Below are positions 9,001 through 16,906 of a stretch of DNA of 64,000 bases, piece after piece; position 1 is the first letter of the stretch; the number at the start of each line of letters is the position of its first letter. A model generated the notes under the pieces. That model worked only from the letters and a program-made list of their open reading frames with translations, searched no databases and had not been told where the DNA came from. The DNA lies in NCBI RefSeq assembly GCF_052114605.1, contig NZ_JBFRFB010000002.1, forward strand, positions 62,001 to 126,000, read 5' to 3'. This DNA is from Microvirga sp052114605. GTDB taxonomy: Bacteria; Pseudomonadota; Alphaproteobacteria; Rhizobiales; Beijerinckiaceae. A program made the translations under genes and the position numbers.

Positions 9001-9525
9001 GCACCGCTCAGCGCCGACGATAAGCGCATCAAGGATGAGGGACTTATCCTCATCCTGAAGGAGTTGCACGAGAAGCTCGATGCACTCGTGTTCCAGGCAT
9101 ATGGCTGGCCGGACGGTCTCACCGATGAAGAAATTCTTGAGCGGCTTGTTGCTCTGAATGCCGAACGCGCGAAGGAAGAGGCGGCGGGGCATGTGCGGTG
9201 GCTACGGCCGGATTATCAGATCCCGCGATTTGCCAAAGGCCTTGCTGCCACGAAAACAGGAGAACTGGATCTGGGCGACAACGTGGTGTCCATCGACAAA
9301 GGCCTGCCGGATTTCCCCAGGGACCGGACCGAGGATTCCCTGGCAGTGGAGCATGCCCTGTTGCAGGCCGGTCGCCCCATGGATGCGACGGAATTGGCGC
9401 GTGGGTTCAAGCGAGGCGGCAAGCGTATCGAGTTTCGCGTCGCCCAAGCCCTTACGACGCTGGTCCGCTACGGCCATATCACCGACATGAAGGACGGCCG
9501 CTATCTCGCCCGCAAAGCGGCCTGA
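6088..9525 (+). pseudogene. MmeI-like type IIG restriction-modification enzyme, interrupted by in-frame TAG
   Basis: A single long reading frame starting at GTG 6088 encodes a fused restriction endonuclease-methyltransferase of the MmeI-like type, about 1145 codons, but has a TAG at 6331-6333. The sequence before the stop ends RRIDL and continues after it KNAFILEAKQSRLPG: the Asp and the E-A-K of a PD-(D/E)XK nuclease centre, with the stop where relatives typically have tyrosine. Everything downstream stays open to 9525. The N-terminal piece (6088-6333, 81 residues) would be inert. Either the gene is a nuclease-dead pseudogene whose methyltransferase survives, or the stop is read through or is a base error. 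Confidence 0.8.
6469..9525 (+). CDS. MmeI-like class I adenine DNA methyltransferase remnant
   Basis: The reading frame downstream of the TAG encodes about 1018 residues. Order: end of the nuclease domain, a helical spacer (roughly residues 50-230), the methyltransferase core with SAM motif VLDPACGTGNF near 297 and catalytic NPPF near 440 (gamma-class N6-adenine), a presumed target-recognition region at about 460-800, and a C-terminal helical and winged-helix-like part. ATGs at 6469/6472 or GTG 6466 are the first good in-frame starts, giving a protein without the E-A-K nuclease residues. DNA for the target-recognition region has 33-47% GC in lines counted by hand, against about 68% at 7081-7140, which suggests domain exchange. 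Expression from the internal start is unproven. Confidence 0.75.
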   Translation: MMKNARQQAESYVFLLDANHPAPPFIVVCDVGHCLELYADFTGTGRAYGHFPDRNGFRIYMEDLRKEEVRVLLKRIWLEPHSLDPSKEAARVTRDIARRLAQVSKALEERGCDPEDVAHFLMRCLFTMFAEDVGLLPPDSLRGLLEKSVKDPSHFPHRLKALWQEMEKGETYSHVIEARVRHFNGGLFKDTTVFDLDREEIGELLAAARYSWTEVDPAIFGTLLEQALDKTERKKLGAHYTPRAYVQRLVEATVMEPLREDWQKVMRKAEHAKDTGDEKAAVAIVRNFHRQLCTTRVLDPACGTGNFLYVSLELMKKLEGEVLETLAQLGEPESMGLERETVDPHQLLGLELNPRAAAIAELVVWIGYLQQHYRTRNGHPSEPILRAFENINFGKRLGYDAVLTWDGYPSPQVVEKDGKLVETYPNARRPVWPEAEFIVGNPPFLGKGAAMRGPLGDAYVDALWTAHPQMNESADFVLYWWDKAAEMLTQKNATLRRFGLVTTNSISQTFNRRVLERHLGEESQISLAFAIPDHPWTKSTKDAAAVRIAMTVASSASSQGSLYEVVSERGLETDEPHLTFSVRHGKINPDLTVGAEVSRARPLQATEGLSWNGVMLAGKGFVLSDTERAHICATDNGKSTQFIKRFINGSDLVGTAKRCYIIDFFGIDDSHARSNAPSAYQHVLSTVKPERDKSRDTMFRERWWLFGRPRPDLRKALSGIERYIGTTETSKHRLFQFIDKKVVPDHMVIAIASDDALMLGYLSSRQHICWALRAGGWLGIGNDPRYSKSRCFDPFPFPDPSESLKSQIRVVAEELDAFRKVHQAEHPKLTLTQMYNVLEKLKANAPLSADDKRIKDEGLILILKELHEKLDALVFQAYGWPDGLTDEEILERLVALNAERAKEEAAGHVRWLRPDYQIPRFAKGLAATKTGELDLGDNVVSIDKGLPDFPRDRTEDSLAVEHALLQAGRPMDATELARGFKRGGKRIEFRVAQALTTLVRYGHITDMKDGRYLARKAA

Positions 9526-9660
9526 GCTACCTTTCAGAGAGCCGCGCCACAATATTGTAATTCAATAGCGCAAAGCCCGATCAGGTGATATTTCCGGCTA
9601 TCGCCGCAACCGCTGGCCAGACCCGAGGTTGTCGGCATAGGATATTCGACGGGAGACTCC

Positions 9661-10713
9661 ATGAGCATCGGCCTAATCGCGCTGCTGGATGATATCGCTG
9701 GCCTTGCCAAGGTCGCGGCGGCTTCGCTCGATGACGTAACAGCGCAGGCAGCCAAGGCCGGGGCGAAGGCCGCGGGCGTGGTGATCGACGATGCCGCCGT
9801 CACGCCGCGCTATGTGGTGGGGTTTTCGGCCTCGCGCGAATTGCCGATCGTCGGCAAGATCGCGGCCGGCTCGCTCAAGAACAAGCTGATCTTTCTGCTG
9901 CCCGCAGCTTTGCTTCTAAGCTTTTTCGCTCCGTGGGCGATCACGCCGATGCTCATGCTCGGCGGCGCTTATCTCTGCTACGAGGGATCGGAAAAGGTGT
10001 TCGAGGCCCTCTTCCCCCGCGGCGCGCACCAGCACGAGGCAGCCGTGGGCGAGGCGTTGCAAAATGCGCAGAGCTTCGAGGATGAGAAGGTGCGCAGCGC
10101 GATTCAGACCGATTTCATTCTCTCTGCCGAGATCATGGCGATCACGCTGGCGACGGTACCGGAGACATCATTCTGGATGCAGGCCATGGTGCTCGCGGTC
10201 GTCGGCATCGGCATCACGGCGCTGGTTTATGGCGGCGTCGCCCTGATCGTGAAGGCGGACGATGCAGGCCTGGCGCTTGCCGCCAATGACAGGCCCGTTT
10301 CCACACTTCTGAGACGTGGTGATGCACGTCCTACCACCGGGGATCGCGCGCTTGCTCCCGTCACGCAGGGTTTCGGACGTGGCCTCGTTCACGCCATGCC
10401 CGGTCTTCTGCGCATCCTCGGCATCGTCGGCACGGCCGCGATGATCTGGGTCGGCGGCGGCATCATCATCCATGGAATGGAAGGCTATGGCCTTGCGAGT
10501 CTCGGCCATGTCATTCATGAGGTCGCTGCAGCCGCTGCTCATGCCGTTCCCGCTCTCGGCGGCGCTATCGAGTGGATCGTTTCCGCCGCAGCTGCCGGCC
10601 TCTTCGGCCTCGTCCTCGGCGCGGTGCTGATCCCTCTCATTCATTACATCGCCGTGCCGCTGCTGCGCGCCTTGCGCGGCACGGGACGGAAGTCTGAAAA
10701 GCATACGGCTTGA
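9661..10713 (+). CDS. DUF808 (YedI-like) inner membrane protein
   Basis: A 350-residue polytopic membrane protein of the DUF808/YedI family. The N-terminus SIGLIALLDDIAGLAKVAAASLDD and the following ATPRYVVGF-like, ELPIVGKIAAGSLKNK and GGAYLCYEGSEKV motifs are diagnostic. About five or six hydrophobic helices follow, with Gly/Ala-rich C-terminal helices. Function is unknown. The ATG follows GGGAGACTCC. The gene is alone and converges on the phytase-like gene. Confidence 0.9.
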   Translation: MSIGLIALLDDIAGLAKVAAASLDDVTAQAAKAGAKAAGVVIDDAAVTPRYVVGFSASRELPIVGKIAAGSLKNKLIFLLPAALLLSFFAPWAITPMLMLGGAYLCYEGSEKVFEALFPRGAHQHEAAVGEALQNAQSFEDEKVRSAIQTDFILSAEIMAITLATVPETSFWMQAMVLAVVGIGITALVYGGVALIVKADDAGLALAANDRPVSTLLRRGDARPTTGDRALAPVTQGFGRGLVHAMPGLLRILGIVGTAAMIWVGGGIIIHGMEGYGLASLGHVIHEVAAAAAHAVPALGGAIEWIVSAAAAGLFGLVLGAVLIPLIHYIAVPLLRALRGTGRKSEKHTA

Positions 10714-10719
10714 ATCGAA

Positions 10720-10745
10720 AAGGGGCCGACCGAGAGCAGCCCCTT
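10720..10745 (-). terminator. Terminator between convergent DUF808 and phytase-like genes
   Basis: The arms AAGGGGC (10720-10726) and GCCCCTT (10739-10745) form a stem. On the minus strand it is followed by TTTT, so it mainly serves the phytase-like gene ending at 10767; it may act on both strands. Confidence 0.55.
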
Positions 10746-10766
10746 CGGCCATATATGCCTTGAATC

Positions 10767-12950
10767 TCAGAGCTTGCCGAGCTTTATGAATTGCGTCTCG
10801 CCGGAGGAGCCGCTCACGCCGTCGTTATCGGTGACGATGTAGGCATCACCCGCGGCATCGATGGCGAAGCTTTCCACCTTATCGAGCACATAGCCCTTCG
10901 CAGCCTTGAGATCCGGCAGGAGATCGCGCAGCAATGTCTTCTTCACGAGCGGCAGCTCACCGCCGAGGGCGACTGGCTTCATGTCCGATAGAGAGACCGA
11001 GTAGAGCTTCTTGATCTTCGCCTTCTCGGCAATCTGGTTGTCGCGCTCGATGATGATGACGCGCTCGCCCACAGCCGTGATCTCGGACAGGCCGACCCAA
11101 CCCTCCTCCGTCATATCGAGCGGATAGCGCACAGCGCCCCAGCTCTTGTCGGAAGGCTTGTAGGCCAGCAGCTTCACGCTGTTCTTGGCATCGTCCGCCC
11201 ATTCGCGCTGCACGGCGAGCCAGACGATTTCATCCGCACCGGAGCCGGTGACCGTCACACCCTCGACGCCGTAGTTCTTCGCGCCTTCTTCGAGAGCGGC
11301 GGGCAGGGAAATCTCCTCCTGGATCGCGCCTTTGGCATCGACCTTCACGAGCAGGTTTCTCACGCCTTTCGGCACATTGCCTTCCGAGGCAAGCCAGAAG
11401 CCGCCGTCGCTTGAAAGCGCCACGCCTTCGAGGTCGAGCTTCTCGGCCGCCTGTCCGTTGCGGGTCACGAGCGTTTCCGCCGTGATAAGAGCGGGCTTCC
11501 GCGTGGCATCGATAGTGAGGATGCGCGGCGCCGCGCCATAGGCGCTGTCGGTAATCGCATAGAGCTTACCGGCCTGCGACTTGTCGGCAACTATCCCGGA
11601 AAGAGCGCCCCATGCAATTGGAAGCCCCTGGTCGTTCTTAGCCGAGCGGATCGTGGGATACGCGGGCACTGCGCGCTCGGCACGCTGGTAGATCATCACA
11701 TGCGGGGCGACGCCGCCTTCCACGTGCAGAGGCGTCTCGCTCGTTGCCACGAAGAGGTTGCGCGAGGGAATGGCGATCAGGCCTTCCGGGCCGACGCCCG
11801 TGGGAAGAACCTGCACGAGTTCAGGCGCCGCACCCGTATCGCGATAGACGCCGACGACGGAGGCGCGCTCGGAGCCCACGAAGATCAGATTGTCCTGACC
11901 GAAGCGCGCGGCCTCGATGCCTTCGAGCTCGACGCCCTTCTTGTTGCGCGCTTCCGGATAATGTCCGAGCGCAACGACTTCATGCTCCAGGCTGGCGCCG
12001 GATTCGTAAGATACGCTGCCGTCCTTGTTGAAGATGGTGAAACCGCGCGAGCCACCCTTCCAGTCACCTTCATTGGCGGTGGCGAAGCGGGTGCTGTCGA
12101 TCCAGTGCACTCCATCGGGCTCACGCACGACGCCGCTCATGGAGCCGCTGAGATCGATCTTGCCGTCCTTCTTGGTATCGATGTTCTTCAGGTCGGTCTG
12201 ACCGGCGGAGAAATGGGTTTCGACCTTGCCGGTCTTTCCATCCACCACAACGATGTAGTTGTTCTCCTGCATCGTGGCGACGATCTTGCCCTCGCCGTTA
12301 ACGTCGACATATTCCGGTTCAGGATCATCACCCGCGACATCCGCAAGGCCTGTCATGGCGACCGTTTTGAGGGCCGAACACTCGATGGTGTTGCCCTTCA
12401 GGCTGCCGATCACCAGCGCGCCTGCGGGAAGCTGCGGCAGGGCGCCGTCATTCACTTTTTCATCGCGCTCGTTCTCGATGGCGATGGCCAAAACGCCCGC
12501 ATTGGCGGCAACCGAGTCGGGCTGGCCGGGAAGCTGGCATTCCGAAGCGATCTTGCGGCTCGCCAGATCCACAAGGACGAGCTTGCCGCTCGGATTGGTG
12601 AAGCTCTCGGAGGTGTTCACGGCGACGAAAGCGGTGCCGCCCACGACCTTCACCGAGGTGGGCTCGCCGCCCAAAGCCAGCAACCCGCCAGGCTTCGGCG
12701 CCGCCGGATCGGTGATGTCGATGAAGCCAAGGCTCTTGCGCGGGCTGTCCGTATAGACGAGCAGATTGCCGTCCTCGCTCGCGGAGATGATCTCCGCCAC
12801 TGTTTCACCCTTCTTGTCGGCATCATTGGGAAGATTGGCCGTGATCGGGAAACTGGCGATCCGGTCGAAATATTCGGCGGCTGAAGCGTTAAGAGCAGTA
12901 CCCGATAGGAGAGCGGCTGCAAGTGAGCCGATGGCGAGAGAGCGATGCAT
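10767..12950 (-). CDS. Exported phytase-like/esterase-like beta-propeller protein
   Basis: A 727-residue secreted protein with a signal peptide ending near ASAA (residue 25). The N-terminal ~400 residues look like a choice-of-anchor/YVTN-type propeller, with short repeats such as GKLVLVDLASRK and NYIVVVDGKTGKVE. The C-terminal ~300 residues resemble the phytase-like domain of bacterial esterase-like proteins (LDLEGVALSSDGGFWLASEG and the Glu-rich LSEITAVGERVIIIERDNQ segment). A phosphohydrolase or esterase role in the periplasm is possible, but the substrate is unknown. The ATG at 12950 has GGGGA upstream. Monocistronic. Confidence 0.78.
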   Translation of the reverse strand: MHRSLAIGSLAAALLSGTALNASAAEYFDRIASFPITANLPNDADKKGETVAEIISASEDGNLLVYTDSPRKSLGFIDITDPAAPKPGGLLALGGEPTSVKVVGGTAFVAVNTSESFTNPSGKLVLVDLASRKIASECQLPGQPDSVAANAGVLAIAIENERDEKVNDGALPQLPAGALVIGSLKGNTIECSALKTVAMTGLADVAGDDPEPEYVDVNGEGKIVATMQENNYIVVVDGKTGKVETHFSAGQTDLKNIDTKKDGKIDLSGSMSGVVREPDGVHWIDSTRFATANEGDWKGGSRGFTIFNKDGSVSYESGASLEHEVVALGHYPEARNKKGVELEGIEAARFGQDNLIFVGSERASVVGVYRDTGAAPELVQVLPTGVGPEGLIAIPSRNLFVATSETPLHVEGGVAPHVMIYQRAERAVPAYPTIRSAKNDQGLPIAWGALSGIVADKSQAGKLYAITDSAYGAAPRILTIDATRKPALITAETLVTRNGQAAEKLDLEGVALSSDGGFWLASEGNVPKGVRNLLVKVDAKGAIQEEISLPAALEEGAKNYGVEGVTVTGSGADEIVWLAVQREWADDAKNSVKLLAYKPSDKSWGAVRYPLDMTEEGWVGLSEITAVGERVIIIERDNQIAEKAKIKKLYSVSLSDMKPVALGGELPLVKKTLLRDLLPDLKAAKGYVLDKVESFAIDAAGDAYIVTDNDGVSGSSGETQFIKLGKL

Positions 12951-13058
12951 GATATCCCCGCGATATGATTGAGCTTGGCACGGTTCTCATGCGTCAGTCT
13001 CATGACGGGTGAATGACGGTCGGGAGCCGAACTCCGCCCTTTTAATCCTCGCACTTTT

Positions 13059-13073
13059 GTACCATATTCGTTC
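13059..13073 (+). promoter_or_regulatory. Imperfect LexA box before uvrB
   Basis: GTAC-N7-GTTC differs by one base from the alphaproteobacterial LexA direct repeat GTTC-N7-GTTC and ends two bases before the uvrB ATG. uvrB belongs to the SOS regulon in many bacteria. The closeness to the start codon and the mismatch keep this tentative. Confidence 0.35.
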
Positions 13074-13075
13074 CT

Positions 13076-15781
13076 ATGGCCAAGACACCCAAAAAGCCCA
13101 AGCTTTCCACCGGGAAAGCGTCCAAGCCCGATCTTAAGCCCCTGGCCCCTCATCTGGCAGAACTTCTCAATCCCGCCGTCAACCGGGAGCGTGAGGCCGC
13201 TGAGGGCTTTGCCGAGCGTGCGCAGGAAACCTTCATTCACGGCGACATCACGGATGTCGACCCGGCGCTGGCCAAGAAGCTTGGCCTGAAGGGTGCCGAC
13301 GACGGGCCGGATGTGGCGAACGAGCTGGGTGACCTTACGACGGAATCAGGTTTCTCGGCGACCGTAGATGCACTCTCGAGGCTGCTCACGGAAGGCGACC
13401 CGCGCTTCAAGGATGGCAAGCTCTGGACGCCGCACCGACCCGCCCGGCCTGAGAAATCGGAAGGCGGCATTCCGTTCAAGATCAAGTCCGACTTCCAGCC
13501 TGCGGGCGACCAGCCGAACGCGATCCGCGAATTGGTGGATGGCGTGCGCCGGTCCGAGCGCGACCAGGTGCTGCTCGGTGTAACGGGTTCGGGCAAGACC
13601 TTCACCATGGCCAAGGTGATCGAGGAGACGCAGCGCCCTGCCCTCATCCTCGCGCCCAACAAGACCCTGGCCGCGCAGCTCTATGGCGAGTTCAAGTCGT
13701 TCTTCCCCGACAACGCGGTGGAATATTTCGTCTCGTATTACGATTACTACCAGCCCGAAGCCTATGTGCCGCGCTCGGACACCTTCATCGAGAAGGAAAG
13801 CTCCATCAACGAGCAGATCGACCGCATGCGTCACTCGGCGACGCGTGCGCTGATCGAGCGCGACGACGTGATTATCGTGGCCTCCGTGTCGTGCATCTAC
13901 GGTATTGGCTCGGTCGAAACCTATACGGCCATGACCTTCTCCGTGAAGGTCGGCGAGAAGATCGAGCAGCGCCAGCTCATCGCGGACCTCGTGGCGTTGC
14001 AGTACAAGCGCATTCAGAGCGATTTCGCTCGCGGCACGTTCCGTGTGCGCGGTGATTCCATCGAGCTGTTTCCGGCCCACTTGGAGGACCGCGCCTGGCG
14101 CATCGGGCTCTTCGGCGATGAGATCGAGAATATCGTCGAGTTCGATCCGCTGACGGGTAAGAAGACCAACGATCTGTCCTTTGTGAAGGTCTATGCGAAC
14201 TCGCACTACGTGACGCCGCGCCCGACCCTTCAGCAGGCCGTGAAGGGCATTCAGGACGAGTTGCAGCACCGTCTGCAGGAACTTGCCCGCATGGGCCGCC
14301 TGCTCGAAGCGCAGCGCCTTGAGCAGCGCACGCAGTTCGATCTTGAGATGATCGAAGCAACCGGCGTGTGCAACGGCATCGAGAACTATTCGCGCTATCT
14401 CACGGGCCGCAAGCCCGGCGAGCCGCCGCCGACCCTGTTCGAATATCTGCCCGACAATGCGCTCGTGTTCACGGACGAGAGCCACGTCACCGTGCCGCAG
14501 ATCGGCGGCATGTATCGCGGCGACTTCCGACGCAAGGCAACGCTCGCCGAATACGGCTTCCGCCTCCCCTCCTGCCTCGACAATCGCCCCCTACGCTTCG
14601 AGGAATGGGACGCCATGCGCCCGCAATCGGTGCACGTTTCGGCGACGCCGCAGAAATGGGAGATGGAGCAGACCGGCGGCGTGTTCGTCGAGCAGGTCAT
14701 CCGCCCGACCGGCCTCGTCGATCCGGTCATCGAAATCCGCCCGGCGCGAAGCCAGGTGGACGATCTCGTCCACGAGGTGAAGGAGCTCGCCGCGCAAGGA
14801 TACCGCACGCTCGTGACCACACTCACCAAGCGCATGGCCGAGGACCTCACAGAATACATGCACGAGAACGGCATCCGCGTGCGCTACATGCACTCGGATA
14901 TCGACACGCTGGAGCGCATCGAGATCATTCGTGACCTGCGGCTTGGCGCCTTCGATGTGCTCATCGGCATCAACCTGCTGCGCGAAGGCCTCGACATTCC
15001 GGAATGCGCGCTCGTCGCCATTCTCGATGCAGACAAGGAAGGCTTTCTGCGCTCCGAGACCTCGCTCGTGCAGACCATCGGCCGCGCGGCGCGTAACGTG
15101 GAAGGCAAGGCGATCCTCTACGCGGACAAGATCACCGGCTCCATGGAGCGCGCCATCGCGGAAACCAACCGCCGCCGCGAGAAGCAGCTTGCCTACAACG
15201 CCGAGCACGGCATCACGCCGCAAAGCGTGAAGAAGAACATCACGGACATTCTAGAGAGCGTTTACGAGCGCGATCACGTCTCCGTCGATACGGGCCTCGC
15301 CGGCAAGACCGTCGGCCACAACCTCAAGGCCGTCATAGCGGATATGGAAAAGCGCATGCGCGAAGCCGCCGCGAACCTGGAGTTCGAAGAAGCCGCGCGC
15401 CTGCGCGACGAACTCAAGCGTCTTCAGGCGACCGAGCTTGCCATCAGCGACGATCCCATGGCGCGCCAGAGCGATGTGGAGCGCGATGCGGGCAAGTATG
15501 GCGGTTCGCGCAAATACGGCCGCAACGCCAACCTGCCGCCGAAAGGCCTGCCGCCTTCGCCCGAAGGCGCAGCCGGGGGCGATGAGGATTCGAATGCTTA
15601 CGGCCCACTCGGCAAGGGACGCTCGGACGAAGGCACCCGCATCCGCAAGCCCGGGCTCGACGAGATGGGCCCCGGCACGGATCGCGAAGTGCCGCTGAAC
15701 TTCCGCGAACGGCCGGCAGGCCGGTCGACGCAGGGTTTCGCGGGGCAAAAGCCGAAATACAAAGGACGAAAGGGGCGCTAG
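13076..15781 (+). CDS. uvrB: Excinuclease ABC subunit B
   Basis: The DNA-damage verification helicase of nucleotide excision repair, loaded by UvrA and partner of UvrC (also in this window, at 44.0-46.0 kb). At 901 residues it is longer than the usual ~670. A ~135-residue N-terminal extension, common in Rhizobiales, precedes the core. Walker A GVTGSGKT is near 167, the beta-hairpin region YYDYYQPEAYVP near 221, Walker B DESH near 465, helicase motif GINLLREGLDIPE near 631, and the UVR domain near 750-785. A low-complexity Gly/Pro/Arg-rich tail of about 90 residues follows. ATG at 13076 comes straight after a possible LexA box. Confidence 0.98.
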   Translation: MAKTPKKPKLSTGKASKPDLKPLAPHLAELLNPAVNREREAAEGFAERAQETFIHGDITDVDPALAKKLGLKGADDGPDVANELGDLTTESGFSATVDALSRLLTEGDPRFKDGKLWTPHRPARPEKSEGGIPFKIKSDFQPAGDQPNAIRELVDGVRRSERDQVLLGVTGSGKTFTMAKVIEETQRPALILAPNKTLAAQLYGEFKSFFPDNAVEYFVSYYDYYQPEAYVPRSDTFIEKESSINEQIDRMRHSATRALIERDDVIIVASVSCIYGIGSVETYTAMTFSVKVGEKIEQRQLIADLVALQYKRIQSDFARGTFRVRGDSIELFPAHLEDRAWRIGLFGDEIENIVEFDPLTGKKTNDLSFVKVYANSHYVTPRPTLQQAVKGIQDELQHRLQELARMGRLLEAQRLEQRTQFDLEMIEATGVCNGIENYSRYLTGRKPGEPPPTLFEYLPDNALVFTDESHVTVPQIGGMYRGDFRRKATLAEYGFRLPSCLDNRPLRFEEWDAMRPQSVHVSATPQKWEMEQTGGVFVEQVIRPTGLVDPVIEIRPARSQVDDLVHEVKELAAQGYRTLVTTLTKRMAEDLTEYMHENGIRVRYMHSDIDTLERIEIIRDLRLGAFDVLIGINLLREGLDIPECALVAILDADKEGFLRSETSLVQTIGRAARNVEGKAILYADKITGSMERAIAETNRRREKQLAYNAEHGITPQSVKKNITDILESVYERDHVSVDTGLAGKTVGHNLKAVIADMEKRMREAAANLEFEEAARLRDELKRLQATELAISDDPMARQSDVERDAGKYGGSRKYGRNANLPPKGLPPSPEGAAGGDEDSNAYGPLGKGRSDEGTRIRKPGLDEMGPGTDREVPLNFRERPAGRSTQGFAGQKPKYKGRKGR

Positions 15782-15791
15782 ACGCCCCTTT
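15769..15791 (+). terminator. Hairpin overlapping the uvrB stop codon
   Basis: AAAGGGGCG and CGCCCCTTT form a perfect 9-bp stem with a five-base loop that contains the TAG stop of uvrB. Only three T residues follow, so termination may be partial. Confidence 0.5.
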
Positions 15792-16285
15792 GAGGCCGGC
15801 TCGCCCAAAAGTCGGGAGGCCCCGCCATGCCGCTAAGGGGATAACAGCCGACGGAGCCTGCCCTTCCCGATCCCGTCTCAGAGGATCCCTGGTCCGATCC
15901 GGCGTGCATGGCCGAGAGGTCGAGCGGCCATGAAGGCACCTGTTTCGTCTCGGCTGCGGAGGCGAACCGCAATCGAGAATACATTTCGCAGTAGAATATG
16001 CAACCTAAAGATGCATAAAGGCGGCGGGTATTAGCTCCGGTCAGGGAATGCCCCGTCATCCGCTAAGGGGCCAACGGATGACGGGGTCCCTTCCTGGCGC
16101 TCAGCACCAGGAAAGATAGCCCCACCCCTCAAGCGGAAGCACCGGCATGAGATAAGGGGAGCCATGCCGGCCCTTCCGTGAGCCCTTGAAGAGCGACGCA
16201 GGTTTATAGATAGGGCGGGCCCTTGCCCATCGATGTGCGTGGGCACACAAGCTCGGCAGTACCGTAAGAGCGTCTCGTAAAACGA
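15792..16285. other. Gene-poor intergenic region with a 12-bp palindrome
   Basis: About 500 bases between uvrB and the DUF3309 terminator hold no convincing gene. The main structure is a perfect 12-bp inverted repeat, CCCCGTCATCCG (16051-16062) with CGGATGACGGGG (16075-16086). The loop CTAAGGGGCCAA resembles the nearby GCTAAGGGGATAAC at about 15832. Short reading frames here look like noise or decayed repeat sequence. No tRNA or known RNA was seen. Confidence 0.5.
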
Positions 16286-16312
16286 CGATGGCCGGGACAT
16301 GCCCGGCCATCG
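16286..16312 (-). terminator. Terminator of the DUF3309 gene
   Basis: CGATGGCCGGG and CCCGGCCATCG make an 11-bp perfect stem with a five-base loop, 26 bases beyond the DUF3309 stop. On the minus strand it is followed by TCGTTTTAC. The same hairpin type ends the gene at 1667. Confidence 0.6.
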
Positions 16313-16337
16313 CGATCGAGAAAGACCGATCGATCCG

Positions 16338-16496
16338 TCAGATCCGTCCCAGCAGCAGCAGAATGATGAGGATTAGCAGGATCACGCCGAGCAGACCGCT
16401 CGGGCCGTAGCCCCACCCGCGGCTATGGGGCCATGCGGGGACCGCGCCGATCAAAAGCAGGATGATGAGGATGAGAAGAATGGTGCTGAGTGCCAT
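16338..16496 (-). CDS. DUF3309 small hydrophobic protein
   Basis: A 52-residue membrane protein with two near-identical Leu/Ile runs around the conserved PHSRGWGYGPSG turn, ending LLLLGRI; this is the complete DUF3309 pattern. It probably forms a helical hairpin in the inner membrane. Function is unknown; in alphaproteobacteria such genes are often stress-induced, which agrees with the possible EcfG promoter at 16601-16625. The ATG at 16496 has GGAGG eight bases upstream. It is read away from nepR-ecfG. Confidence 0.85.
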   Translation of the reverse strand: MALSTILLILIILLLIGAVPAWPHSRGWGYGPSGLLGVILLILIILLLLGRI

Positions 16497-16600
16497 GGTT
16501 ATTGCCTCCTGTTGTATCCCGCCTGATCCTCGACCGAAGCCTCCGGGTATGGAGACAGGCTTCGTTCGATGACCCGGCAAGGATCACTCTGTTGCAGGGA

Positions 16601-16625
16601 AACTTGGCCGTAAGGATTAAGTTCC
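16601..16625 (-). promoter_or_regulatory. Candidate EcfG-type promoter for DUF3309
   Basis: On the minus strand: GGAAC, 16 bases, AGTT; one mismatch to the GGAAC-N16-CGTT consensus. It lies about 105 bases before the DUF3309 start and back-to-back with the perfect nepR promoter at 16821. Confidence 0.4.
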
Positions 16626-16655
16626 ACGAGCCGCATAAAGAGCTGTGGGTAATGC

Positions 16656-16757
16656 ACAGAGCAAGCGCTGCCCTGGAGCATGTGGACCCGGTTTTCACTG
16701 GCGTGGCCCTACGGGTCGCTGGCGCGGCCCGCTGGGTTCGCGCGGACGATGCTCTGT
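16656..16757. repeat. Degenerate intergenic palindrome
   Basis: ACAGAGC (16656-16662) pairs with GCTCTGT (16751-16757), and GAGCAT (16676-16681) with ATGCTC (16749-16754). The interior has TGGACCCGGTTTTC, resembling the GTGG-CCGGTTTTCCG core of the repeats near 63.17 kb. It may be an eroded, enlarged copy of that family. Confidence 0.35.
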
Positions 16758-16766
16758 TCATGCAGA

Positions 16767-16815
16767 AAGCATCGGATCGATCCAAAAAGTGCAAATCCAC
16801 TTTTGGTCCGACGCT
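16767..16815. repeat. 49-nt palindromic dispersed repeat, copy A
   Basis: The element runs from AAGCATCGGA to TCCGACGCT with an inner palindrome around AAAAGTG-CAAAT-CCACTTTT. Copy B at 63223-63273 is almost the same, with only a few substitutions and one extra base. Its right end lies five bases from the -35 element of the nepR-ecfG promoter. Confidence 0.8.
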
Positions 16816-16820
16816 GTAAC

Positions 16821-16845
16821 GGAACGATCAAGATGGCTTGACGTT
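16821..16845 (+). promoter_or_regulatory. EcfG promoter of nepR-ecfG (perfect consensus)
   Basis: GGAAC at 16821-16825, a 16-base spacer and CGTT at 16842-16845 match the alphaproteobacterial EcfG promoter exactly. It lies about 60 bases before nepR, implying positive autoregulation of the stress sigma factor operon. Confidence 0.85.
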
Positions 16846-16906
16846 AGCATGTCGGCGATTGGGTGCCACCCTGTGCGTGCCCTCTAAGGGAGGTCGCCAC
16901 TTCTCC

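Noticed and set aside
11700..12884. 394-codon plus-strand frame opposite the phytase-like gene
   Set aside because: It is a shadow frame in GC-rich DNA. The minus strand encodes a protein with signal peptide, SD and domain pattern over the whole stretch.
16101..16310. Short minus-strand frame beginning MAGHVPAIVVL
   Set aside because: It runs through a hairpin terminator and repeat-like intergenic DNA and has no convincing SD; frames like this commonly arise from Rhizobiales intergenic repeats.
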